DNA from: Candidatus Methanosphaera massiliense
Lineage (GTDB): Archaea; Methanobacteriota; Methanobacteria; Methanobacteriales; Methanobacteriaceae
Length of the DNA: 64,000 nt
Assembly: GCF_028890305.1 (NCBI RefSeq)
Contig: NZ_JARBXM010000001.1
Coordinates: 1,282,501-1,346,500, forward strand
Direction: 5' to 3'
Shown here one piece after another: positions 36,376 through 44,531 of this stretch; within the stretch, counting starts at the first letter, position 1; each line of letters starts with the position of its first letter. The notes under the pieces were generated by a model. That model saw only the letters and a program-made list of their open reading frames with translations. It was not told the DNA's origin and did not search any database. The translations under genes and the position numbers were made by a program.

Positions 36376-37365
36376 TTACTCCTTATTATTGATTACTACT
36401 ATTTTCCCTAATTTTTTATTATTCTCTGTTACACTATGTGCTTTTCCAATTTCTTCTAATGAATATTTATCTGCAATGATTGGTCTTATATCATTCTTGT
36501 AAATATATCTAAATATTTCATTCATCTTTTCCTGTGTTGGGTAATTACTATAGAATGATGTAAGATATTTATCATTTGGTATATCAATAATAGGATCGAA
36601 TTTTTCTATTGTTTCTTGTCCACCAAGTATACCTGTAATGCATAAAGTTCCATGTTTTTGCAGAGCTTTGAATGATTCCTTCATAGTTAAAGGACCAAGC
36701 AGTTCAAGTACCTTACTAACACCCTCAGGAGCTAATGATAATATATTAGTTATTAGATTATCATCATCTATGAGAGCATAGCTTGCTCCATACATACTAA
36801 GATATTTAAGCCTGTCACGGCTACGAGTAGTAGCTATTACTGTAGCACCACACCTGGAGGCTAATTGTATTGCAGCTATACCAACAGTACTACTTCCACC
36901 ACGGATGAGTATAACATCCCTACTGTTTAATTCTAATGAATCAAATAAGGAACAATAGGCTGTGAAGAATGTTTCTGGAAGTGCACTGATTTCCTCTACA
37001 CTATACTTCTCTGCCAGTTTTTCATCTATTTTAAAAACGTTAGATTCTGGTAGAAGGGCGTACTCTGCATAGCTTCCATCAAAGCTTCTGCCCATACCTC
37101 CCATTAATGCTACAACATGGTCTCCTATATCCAGACAACAATCTGATTTATCAACAACAACACCATAACATTCAATACCTGGTATAACGGGCAAGTTAAT
37201 ATAATCCTCATCTGCCTCATATTCCCTGAGTATTAACTCTGAACGATTAAGACCAAAACCTAATACTTCTACTAATACCCAGCCATTCTTTACTTCTGGC
37301 TTAGCTATCTCTGACACGTGTAATTGACTAGCTTCACATGTCTCGGTTAGTAATACTGCTTTCAT
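36376..37365 (-). CDS. zinc-type alcohol dehydrogenase / quinone-reductase-like oxidoreductase (MDR family)
   Basis: 329 residues from ATG 37365, set by GGTGATTTC; an upstream in-frame ATG would overlap the preceding gene. It has the GroES-like N-terminal domain (VLGFGLNRSELILREY, PVIPGIECYGVVV) and a Rossmann domain with IRGGSSTVGIAAIQLA near residue 145. Catalytic zinc ligands are not obvious, so it may be a quinone-oxidoreductase or enoyl-reductase type. It lies 8 nt after the radical SAM gene and 5 nt before the PPOX-ferredoxin gene, so it is part of the peptide operon and a candidate tailoring reductase. Confidence 0.85.
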   Translation of the reverse strand: MKAVLLTETCEASQLHVSEIAKPEVKNGWVLVEVLGFGLNRSELILREYEADEDYINLPVIPGIECYGVVVDKSDCCLDIGDHVVALMGGMGRSFDGSYAEYALLPESNVFKIDEKLAEKYSVEEISALPETFFTAYCSLFDSLELNSRDVILIRGGSSTVGIAAIQLASRCGATVIATTRSRDRLKYLSMYGASYALIDDDNLITNILSLAPEGVSKVLELLGPLTMKESFKALQKHGTLCITGILGGQETIEKFDPIIDIPNDKYLTSFYSNYPTQEKMNEIFRYIYKNDIRPIIADKYSLEEIGKAHSVTENNKKLGKIVVINNKE

Positions 37366-37373
37366 GAAATCAC

Positions 37374-38399
37374 CTATATTTTCTTCCAACACTGAGGGTC
37401 ACTACTATACATAGAACCCGTATAACCATAGCTTACAGCAGGACAGCCCCTACAGAATCTTAGTAATTCACATTTACTGCATTTCTCGAAATTCTCGTAT
37501 TGTCTGTATTCATCCATCTTTCTACTGGTAAATAGTGATACAATATTTTCCTCAAAGGCATTACCAATTAGACTGTTCATACGTCTACAAGCATATACAT
37601 TACCATTTGGCAGTATTGTTACATGAGAATTACCACAGTTACATCCATCATAGATTACATCATCATCTAAATCACTAGGGATTTCAAATAATCCTTTTTC
37701 ATACAGGAATAATGTCCATAGATGATCTTTTAAATCAAAATTAGTACTGGAATCCTTGTATTGTTCATATTTATCCCAGCATTTCTCTAAAAACTGATGA
37801 TATTCCTCTGGCGTCATATGACTGTCCTCATCAAATCCTTCAGGACAATATCTTGCAAAACTATAAGTATCAACACCATGCTCTACCACTACATCAATTA
37901 ATTCTGGTATTTCATCCATATTAACTTTAGAGACTGTTGTCATGATATTAACATTCATACCAGCATCTTTTAGTACTTTAATCTTATCTAGTGTTGTATC
38001 ATATGAACCAGGCATTCTGAAGTAATCATGTGTTTTTCTTAAACCATCTAGTGATAATTGGTATGCAAGGCATCCTGCATCCTTTAATTTTTCACATACT
38101 TCACTTGTTAGATGGAAGGGATTGCCCATAATACCAAATTTAATGTTATTTTCCTTAAATAAATTTATTAACTTCCAGAAATCTGGATGAAGTAGTGGAT
38201 CTCCACCTGTGACATAAAAGAATGGTTCTCTGTTTACTATGTTACACATGTTTATACAGTTATTGAATATATCCTCTAAATCATTAATACTTGTTGTTGT
38301 TAGATTTGTTGTATGTTCATTATTAAATATATAACAGTGTTTGCAGCGTTGGTCACATTCATCTGTTATATGCCATTGAAATGCGAAAAAATCTCTCAT
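37374..38399 (-). CDS. radical SAM/SPASM peptide maturase
   Basis: 341 residues. The radical SAM cluster ligands C15-x3-C19-x2-C22 (ECDQRCKHC) are intact, followed by TGGDPLLHPDFW, the GGE-like SAM-binding strand. The C-terminus is a SPASM domain with cysteines at 253, 255, 271, 307, 310, 316, 319 and 337, enough for two auxiliary clusters. SPASM enzymes commonly modify ribosomal peptides, making thioether, C-C or other links, as in anSME, AlbA and PqqE. The gene lies 86 nt downstream of a Cys-repeat peptide gene on the same strand, its likely substrate. Chemistry is not known. Confidence 0.9.
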   Translation of the reverse strand: MRDFFAFQWHITDECDQRCKHCYIFNNEHTTNLTTTSINDLEDIFNNCINMCNIVNREPFFYVTGGDPLLHPDFWKLINLFKENNIKFGIMGNPFHLTSEVCEKLKDAGCLAYQLSLDGLRKTHDYFRMPGSYDTTLDKIKVLKDAGMNVNIMTTVSKVNMDEIPELIDVVVEHGVDTYSFARYCPEGFDEDSHMTPEEYHQFLEKCWDKYEQYKDSSTNFDLKDHLWTLFLYEKGLFEIPSDLDDDVIYDGCNCGNSHVTILPNGNVYACRRMNSLIGNAFEENIVSLFTSRKMDEYRQYENFEKCSKCELLRFCRGCPAVSYGYTGSMYSSDPQCWKKI

Positions 38400-38485
38400 A
38401 TATAATCTCTCTATGATAATAAAAAAATAGGTTAAAAAAAATGTAAAAAGGGAAAAAAGTTATTAAAAATTATTAATTTTACTAT

Positions 38486-38683
38486 TTATAAGTTAATTTC
38501 ACTACCACATGCAGTATTGATTTCGCTTCCACAAGCTGTGTTAACTTCACTACCGCATGCTGTACTTACTTTACTTCCACAAGCAGTATTGATTTCACTA
38601 CCGCAAGCTGTGTTTAAGTAGTTTTTAGAGTTTTTTGATTGGTAATAATTAGCGTTTTTAGTCCAAGAGTTTAATTTGTACAT
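38486..38683 (-). CDS. Cys-repeat precursor peptide with five TACGS units (candidate RiPP)
   Basis: 65 residues. A 23-residue leader (MYKLNSWTKNANYYQSKNSK...) is followed by five copies of an 8-residue unit, NTACGSEI, with only outer positions varying (K for E, V for I, S for N). Cysteines fall at 27, 35, 43, 51 and 59, exactly 8 apart, and the tail is NL. AAGGAG lies 10 nt before the ATG. Codons for T, A, C, G and S differ between copies while the residues do not, so the core is under protein-level selection. With the radical SAM/SPASM gene downstream it is a strong precursor candidate; each TACGS is probably one modification site. Confidence 0.88.
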   Translation of the reverse strand: MYKLNSWTKNANYYQSKNSKNYLNTACGSEINTACGSKVSTACGSEVNTACGSEINTACGSEINL

Positions 38684-38877
38684 TGTATTAATTCTCCTTT
38701 TGATTTAGTTTATTTTTTTTAATATGAGTCATATAATTCTAACTCTTATTTTATAATATTATTTTTCTCTTATTTAAAGAAAATGTAATCTTAATGTTAC
38801 TTAGTTACTAAAAAGTTACCATAATATCTAATAGTAGTAATAATATAAAGTTTTATAGTATTTAAGGATTAGATTTT
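38684..38877. promoter_or_regulatory. shared promoter region of the peptide operon and the HxlR-type gene
   Basis: About 190 bp between divergent starts. It contains GTTAC at 38796-38800, 38804-38808 and 38815-38819, with a small palindrome TTAGTTACTAA across the middle copy. AT-rich TATA-like elements lie on both sides (for example AATATAAAG near 38840 for the regulator). The repeats are candidate sites for the HxlR-type protein. Confidence 0.45.
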
Positions 38878-39276
38878 ATGACAAATGATAAAGATGAGAT
38901 TCCATGTCCTATGGAATTAGCAATTCAGTTAATTAATAAGAAGTGGGTTATTCAGATTATTAGGGACATGTTTTTTGGTAAGACTCATTTTAGTGAGTTT
39001 AAGGAGGATAAACCTGGCCTATCTAATAAGGTTTTATCTGGTTGTCTTAAGAATTTGGAAGAAAATGGTTTGATTGAGAAGAATATTTCTGATATTGATG
39101 GTGTTGTTGATATTTCTTATAATCTTACTGATCATGGTCGTGCTTTAAATAAGGTTATTTATGAGCTTGCCATGTATACTTTGAATGAGGATATTAATAA
39201 TAAGATTTATGATGATGAACAGAAGAAAGAAATTGGTGAATATTTTAGGGATAAGTTAAATATTGATGATAATTAA
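38878..39276 (+). CDS. HxlR-family transcriptional regulator
   Basis: 132 residues. CPMELAIQLINKKWVIQIIRDMFFGKTHFSEFKED begins the HxlR winged helix with its conserved N-terminal cysteine (C10) and the K-W-x-x-I-I helix. NKVLSGCLKNLEENGLIEK holds the recognition helix and YNLTDHGRAL the wing. HxlR-type proteins often sense aldehydes, quinones or thiol stress through this cysteine. Divergence from the TACGS peptide operon across 190 bp makes it the probable regulator of that operon. Confidence 0.85.
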   Translation: MTNDKDEIPCPMELAIQLINKKWVIQIIRDMFFGKTHFSEFKEDKPGLSNKVLSGCLKNLEENGLIEKNISDIDGVVDISYNLTDHGRALNKVIYELAMYTLNEDINNKIYDDEQKKEIGEYFRDKLNIDDN

Positions 39277-39469
39277 TATTTTTTTCATTGTTTTTTTTAT
39301 GTAAAAGTTTAGTATTTAAAAGCAAGATTATTAGATATTATTACACATATTTTTAATAAAAAAATTACTAAAATACTAAAATGAGTATAGTTGATGTATA
39401 TGTATTGGTTGATTTATAGTGTTTTTGAAGACTTTTTTACATGTATTTCTGTTGAATGAAAAATTGAAA

Positions 39470-39503
39470 TTTACTTCGTTAAACCCAGCTATAACGAAGT
39501 AAA
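39470..39503. repeat. perfect 12-bp inverted repeat
   Basis: TTTACTTCGTTA and TAACGAAGTAAA pair perfectly around the 10-nt loop AACCCAGCTA. It lies about 195 bp past the HxlR gene and just before the TGTGCTACA repeats. No U-run follows on the plus strand; on the minus strand TTTCAATTTTT follows, so it may end minus-strand transcripts, or be an operator. Confidence 0.6.
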
Positions 39504-39569
39504 ATAAAAAATAGATTAAAAATTGTGCTACAATTAATAAATGTGCTACAAATAAAAGGAGGTGATAAA

Positions 39570-39593
39570 GTGTTAGGAGAAATCCTAGAATAA
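39570..39593 (+). CDS. seven-codon leader-type ORF behind a perfect Shine-Dalgarno
   Basis: AGGAGGTGAT (39557-39566) is fully complementary to the 16S rRNA 3' end and its GGAGG core lies 7 nt before GTG 39570. The frame reads M-L-G-E-I-L-E and stops at TAA 39591. The same bases form a small hairpin, TAGGA-GAAA-TCCTA (39574-39587), with a GNRA-type loop. It may be a leader peptide, the stump of a decayed gene or part of an RNA element. Confidence 0.35.
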   Translation: MLGEILE

Positions 39594-39650
39594 TTTCTAA
39601 ATAATTATAATATTCTTAGTGTTCAGCCTGAGAATAAAAATAAAAATTAT

Positions 39651-39694
39651 AATTAAGAAGGTTAAAAAATAACTTTCTTTTTAATTATATTTTT
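39651..39694 (+). terminator. terminator-like hairpin
   Basis: AATTAAGAAGGTTA pairs imperfectly with TAACTTTCTTTTTAATT and is followed by ATATTTTTAT. A stem followed by a U-rich tail fits an intrinsic-like terminator for a short transcript from the tiny-ORF region. Confidence 0.4.
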
Positions 39695-39900
39695 ATGTAA
39701 GGACTTTTTCCAAACACAGATAATAGTTTATTTCATATAATATAATAACTTTAAAGGATATACATCAAATTTATTGTGCTACACATAATTATTGTGCTAC
39801 AAAATTATTAATTGTTTAGCTTTATTTACTCAAACATAGATTGATAAAATAAATTATATGTTACAATTAAGTAACAGATAACTTTAAATTTATAAATAAG

Positions 39901-40449
39901 TTATCCGATTACATCTTCATTAATTTTAAAAGTTTGAATAAATATTTTTGCTTCATCTAAGCTTTGGAATGTACCACTGAAGTAATCATATTGTTCTTCA
40001 AATCCATCTGGTTTTACAATTGTCATATTATTTAAATCAATATAAACTTCATATTCTTCCATATTATCATATTTAAATATATGTGTTTCATATCCTTGGA
40101 AAGTTGGATTACTTTCAATTTCTTCTATATAAGCAGTATTTTGTTTACTTTCAACCCAATCACTACTACCTGAAGAAACTAATCCTCCAAGCATATTTAC
40201 TAAACCATGTTCTTTACCCTCTTTAGCAGGATATTCGTAAGAAACTCCTTCACCAAATAAAATAGTTTCAACACCAGTTTTATCCGTTAATTCATCATTT
40301 AAATTAAAAACTGCTTTATTAGCATAATTAAATTCGTGTGTTTTTACATCACTACTTGAATCAATACCATCAAAAAGACCTGCTGAGACAACAGTAGATG
40401 AAAGTATAATTAAAAATAGTGTTAAAGTAATCGTTAATCTTTTATTCAT
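39901..40449 (-). CDS. secreted protein of unknown function
   Basis: 182 residues. The signal peptide spans residues 1-23 (MNKRLTITLTLFLIILSST, then VSAG). The mature part is acidic, with ANKAVFNLNDELTD and MEEYEVYIDLNNMTIV. No cysteines or recognised domain. It is divergent from the 40494 membrane protein by only 44 bp, so the two share a promoter region. Confidence 0.7.
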   Translation of the reverse strand: MNKRLTITLTLFLIILSSTVVSAGLFDGIDSSSDVKTHEFNYANKAVFNLNDELTDKTGVETILFGEGVSYEYPAKEGKEHGLVNMLGGLVSSGSSDWVESKQNTAYIEEIESNPTFQGYETHIFKYDNMEEYEVYIDLNNMTIVKPDGFEEQYDYFSGTFQSLDEAKIFIQTFKINEDVIG

Positions 40450-40493
40450 AGTATCCCTAATTTATTTATATTTTAAATAACAAAATAAAAATT

Positions 40494-41489
40494 ATGGATA
40501 ATTTAAAATACACCCATAAAATAAAAAAAGACAATATTATTGGTAAATTAGAGATCTATAATGATTTTCTGAAAATTAACACATCTCAAACAAATAGAAA
40601 AATAGAATATAATTTTATCAAATCAGTTTTTTTAAGTGAAATAAATAAAAAAGATTTTGAAATAGAATTAAAAAACAATGAAATAATCCATTTAGTTATA
40701 TTAGATTCTATAAATACATTTGATGAAACTTATGTATTTCTTAAAGAAAATATTGCTTATGATAAAAAAGAAAATTTTAAAACAATTGAACTTCCAGAGA
40801 ATCCTCAAAATTCAGTTAATAATATAAATCCGAATATAGTTGAAAAAATTCCTGGTGATATTGAAACTCAAAATCAATCTAATGAAATAGATAATTTACC
40901 ACTTATTATTAATGCAAGTTCAACAATTAATAAAAATTTACTATATACTTTGAGTAATGAAACTTTTATTAAACAAGAGTTAAATTCTGTTAATAATATT
41001 AATATTACTGCAGATGGTGAATTCGGTATTTATAAAGAATATATTAGCATAAATAATTTTTATTTTGAGTTAAATCTTCCGTATTCTATGTTAAAAAGTA
41101 TTGATGTGAAAAATATAATGGGAAAACTAATAATAATCAATCTTAAAAATGGATCTCATTTTTTTATAAATCCAAAAAATATTGACAACAATCAATTAAA
41201 CAAAATAGAATACATATTAAATCATTATATAACCCCAATGTATAATCAAGTACCAATGAACAAAAAGAGTGTATTAGTTGCAATAATCCTTCATCTTTTA
41301 TTAGTAGGGTTAGGATATACTTATTTAAATAAATGGGGAAAATTCTTAATAGTTTTAATAGTCGAAATATTTTGTGCATTAACAAGTTGGTTAGTTATCC
41401 CTGCTATAATTGGACTAATATTATGGTTATATGCTTTAATTGATTGTATAACCATGGTGGGTAAATATAATAACGGAGAACAATACTAG
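40494..41489 (+). CDS. membrane protein with PH-like soluble part and TM2-like C-terminus
   Basis: 331 residues. Residues 1 to about 245 are soluble and resemble two bacterial-PH-type beta domains (GKLEIYNDFLKI..., GEFGIYKEYISINNFYFELNLPYSMLKSIDV). The last 80 residues form two or three transmembrane helices, SVLVAIILHLLLVGLGYTYL and WLVIPAIIGLILWLYALIDCI, like TM2-domain proteins. The gene is 9 nt before the broken zinc-ribbon gene at 41499, probably in one operon. Function unknown. Confidence 0.65.
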   Translation: MDNLKYTHKIKKDNIIGKLEIYNDFLKINTSQTNRKIEYNFIKSVFLSEINKKDFEIELKNNEIIHLVILDSINTFDETYVFLKENIAYDKKENFKTIELPENPQNSVNNINPNIVEKIPGDIETQNQSNEIDNLPLIINASSTINKNLLYTLSNETFIKQELNSVNNINITADGEFGIYKEYISINNFYFELNLPYSMLKSIDVKNIMGKLIIINLKNGSHFFINPKNIDNNQLNKIEYILNHYITPMYNQVPMNKKSVLVAIILHLLLVGLGYTYLNKWGKFLIVLIVEIFCALTSWLVIPAIIGLILWLYALIDCITMVGKYNNGEQY

Positions 41490-41498
41490 GTGTGAATC

Positions 41499-41759
41499 AT
41501 GTCAAAAAAAATGTCCTAAATGTTACACTTTAAATGATAACAATAATAGATTTTGTATTAAATGTGGAGAAGAATTGATTTATAATAATATTCAACAAAA
41601 TCAAATAATCCTTATCAACAGAATTTAAATCAAATTCCCTATCAACAAAGACCACAAACAAACTCCACAGCTGGAACTATCACAATAGTAGTTGTAGTTA
41701 TAATCATTACGATATTAATTATCAGTTCTTTATCTGCCTTTGTATTATACTTAGTATAA
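41499..41759 (+). pseudogene. zinc-ribbon membrane protein broken by two compensating A-run frameshifts
   Basis: ATG 41499 follows AGGTGTGAATC. Reading seven rather than eight A's at 41504-41511 gives M-S-K-K-C-P-K-C-Y-T-L-N...FCIKCGEEL, a standard two-knuckle zinc ribbon. A second lesion near 41605, where one A is missing, must be corrected to reach a Q/N/P-rich linker and a C-terminal helix (IVVVVIIITILIISSL). As read, the frame stops after six codons. Both changes lie in A-runs, so slippage or sequencing error should be considered. Confidence 0.7.
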
Positions 41760-41783
41760 TAAAAAAATAAAATAGAAGTAAAT

Positions 41784-43316
41784 TTAATTATTTACTTTCA
41801 AACTCATATGTTTTGCATTATATAGGTATCCATTACTTTCTAATGCTTTTACTGTTACATCATAAGTTCCTTTTGTTTGTGTTACTGTGTATTCATAGTT
41901 GAATTTTCCATCTTTTAATGTAATGTTAGCGATTGTCACGCCACCTATTTTTATGTTTAGTTTAGTTCCTGCTAATAAGTTCCTGTTTTTGTCTGTTATA
42001 TTACCATTTATACTAATCTTTGATCCTTTACTTGTGGTGATGGTGGTTTTTTCCAGGTTGATAAACTGGTAGTCCTTGCTGATTTTTAATGTGGTTGTTG
42101 CATTTCGCGGGTTGTATTTACTATTTTCATATATGTTTATGGTTATTCTACTGTTTGACTGTGTGCCTTGTGGTATGGTATAGTTATAGCTTAGTATTCC
42201 ATTTGTGATGTCTATACCAGTTGCTACTGTTTTACCGTTTAATAGTATGTCTGCTTTAAGTGATTCTTTTACTATGTTACCAGTCGTGTTTGTTATATTG
42301 GCCTTGATGTTTATCAGGTTGCCTATTTTTGCAGTTATTGGAGTTGCTCTTATGCGTAGTGCGTTTTTATTGCTTGTAAAGTTAACACTCCTACTTGTAG
42401 TGTTGTATATATCATCTCCTTTATAGTTGTATGTGATGTTGTGCTGTCCTTTGGCGTAGTTGTTTTTTAGTGTGTATTTGAATGTTCCTTTTGTAGCATT
42501 TACTGTTGCTATTTTTTTGTTGTCTATTAGTATGTCAACTTGTGTATTTATATTTGCCTTGCTTCTTGTTATTGAATCCATGACTGTTCCATTAACTATT
42601 ACGTTGGAGTCGATGTATGATTGGATGTTGGATGCTGTTATGTAGTTCGACGATTGTTTAGTGTCATGTTTCACTGTTTTATAACATCCTGCATAGTCAT
42701 TGTTACTGCCTGCTGTAATATTTACAGTGTAAGTGTTATCTGTTAGTGTTGCTGGTATTTTATAGGTGTATTCTAGTTTACCTTTTATTATACTGCATTG
42801 AAGCATGTCTTTAGGTTGTATTTATTGTCTTTTAGTGTGTATATATCAATTTGCTGTTGTATTGGTTGTTACTTGTTTTCCGTCTGCATCTTGTAGTGTG
42901 CTGTTGAATGTTACGTTTGCATTTTTGTATCCCCATAGTGTTTTCTGGTATAATTTAGTATACTCACCTATATTAACCGTTGCAGATTGACTGGTTTCTT
43001 TGAAGTTTTTACTCTGCCTGGTATTGATTGTTAGTGTGTATCGTGTTATTTCTCGTCCTTCAAATGTGAAGAGTTCAAAGTCCTTTGGTATGGATAGCTT
43101 AGTGTTTAATACTCCATTGTGGAATGTTACATTCTGCGTGTATACTACTGTTCCCCAGGTAGCATTAAGGTTAATGGTTGCGTTGATGTCTTCGGTTATG
43201 TTGCGGCTATAACAGGTTAGTGTTGCATTTATATCAGTACTGCTTCCACGCTTTACAGATAATGACTTATTTAATATGTTCATGTATATGGTATGATAGT
43301 AGGGAGTCTTTGTCAC
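41784..43316 (-). pseudogene. C-terminal remnant of an adhesin-like gene
   Basis: On the minus strand, Ig-like repeats of the adhesin type run from 43316 to the stop at 41784. Examples are GSSTDINATLTCYSRNI and KGSKISINGNITDKNRNLLAGTKLNIKIGG. The frame is broken at 42846-42848 (TGA); the expected linking segment IYTLKDNKYNLKTCF lies in another frame before the first frame resumes at 42806. There is no signal peptide, and the coding sequence ends abruptly at 43316, where a plus-strand adhesin fragment begins. Confidence 0.8.
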
Positions 43317-43319
43317 TGA

Positions 43320-44531
43320 AGAGTAACCGGTGGAGTTGCAACGATAAACTACACCATACCAACAACATACACAGCCAAAACCTACAAACTAAGTGCAACC
43401 TACGAGGGAAACGAAGAATACTATGGAAACACAAGCAACACGCCACTGTTAAATCTTAAACAAAGACAAGCCAAACTAAGCATAAACACCGACACCACAG
43501 TAGAAGTAGACCAAAAACTAACAATAACTGTGACAATCAAGGACAAAAAAGATCCAAATAGAAAAGTAGAAGGATATGTAATCTTCAAGATAGATGGCCT
43601 AACACTAAAAGATGCAAACAACCAGACAATACAAGCAAAAATAACAGACAACAATGCAAACTACACATACACCATAGGACACCAATACTCAGCAAGAGAA
43701 CATACAATAACAGCACTACTGGTAAACAATACATATGTAAGAAGTCAGGCAAACAATACATTCAACGTAACACCAACAAAGACACAAATACAGCTAAACA
43801 CTCCACAAACAAATAGTAAAAACATTAAACTAACCGGTACACTACAAGACGCGGCAGGACATAGACTAACAGGTACCAACAAGGCAATTGTAAAAATCGA
43901 CGGAATAACAATAAAAACCACAAGTGACACACCACAATACCACACCATCACTGATGGTCAAATAGACATAACACTAAACAAGACACTAAAATCTGGACTC
44001 CACAACATAACACTGGTAACAGGACAGAGAGGAGCATTCACAGGAGCAAGAAACAACACCACAATCAACATACAAGCAAACAATAAAAACCTGAAAAGTG
44101 CCAGCATAACAGACAAACAACTAGTAAACATCATACCACAAAAACAAATAGCAATTATAAATGAAACAAACACGATAAGCATCAAAATACAAGATGCCAA
44201 CAACAAGGACATAAAAAAAGGACAAGTAACGTTCACTAGTAACGGCAAAACACTATCAGTCAGTAAAATCACAAACGGACAAGCAGTCCTAAACCACAAG
44301 TACAATAAAGCTGGAACATACAATATACAAGCAACATACCATGATCCAACAGGAAGCTACCAAGACACCACAAAACAATTCACAATAACAATCAAAGACC
44401 AGCCACAAACAACCATCAAAATAACAGCAAACAACACCACAGCCCGTGTAGGTGAAACCCTCACCTACACAACCCTCTTTAGCGACACCCACAACAACAA
44501 ATACAAAAATAGAAAACAACTCACCACCTAA
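43320..44531 (+). pseudogene. internal adhesin fragment in opposite orientation
   Basis: The plus-strand frame is open from 43320 and starts in mid-domain (GGVATINYTIPTTYTAKTYK), with no start codon or signal peptide. About 400 residues of Ig-like repeats follow (YVIFKIDGLTLKDA, RLTGTNKAIVKIDGI). It ends within the first strands of a further domain (ARVGETLTYTTLFSD...NRKQLTT), so the true C-terminus is also missing. Codons are richer in C than in neighbouring genes, as is common for long adhesins. It is a piece of a larger gene, inverted relative to 41784-43316. Confidence 0.8.
44446..44470. repeat. perfect 10-bp inverted repeat inside the adhesin fragment
   Basis: GTGTAGGTGA and TCACCTACAC are separated by AACCC. 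It lies 60 bp before the frame ends. A stem this strong inside coding DNA near a rearrangement end could be a recombination or inversion site, or chance. Confidence 0.6.

Larger units (their letters stand above)
39524..39801. repeat. two pairs of TGTGCTACA direct repeats, each pair with an 18-bp period
   Basis: TGTGCTACA starts at 39524, 39542, 39775 and 39793. Both pairs have exactly 18 bp from start to start, and they flank about 225 bp that hold the tiny ORF and a terminator-like hairpin. The exact spacing suggests paired protein-binding sites or the ends of a small element. I noticed no other pair like this in the window. Confidence 0.6.
39277..39900. other. structured intergenic region
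   Basis: About 620 bases without a normal gene but with several ordered elements: a 12-bp perfect stem-loop (39470-39503), two pairs of TGTGCTACA repeats (39524-39551 and 39775-39801), a 7-codon ORF behind a perfect ribosome site (39557-39593) and a terminator-like hairpin (39651-39686). Described separately. Confidence 0.6.
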
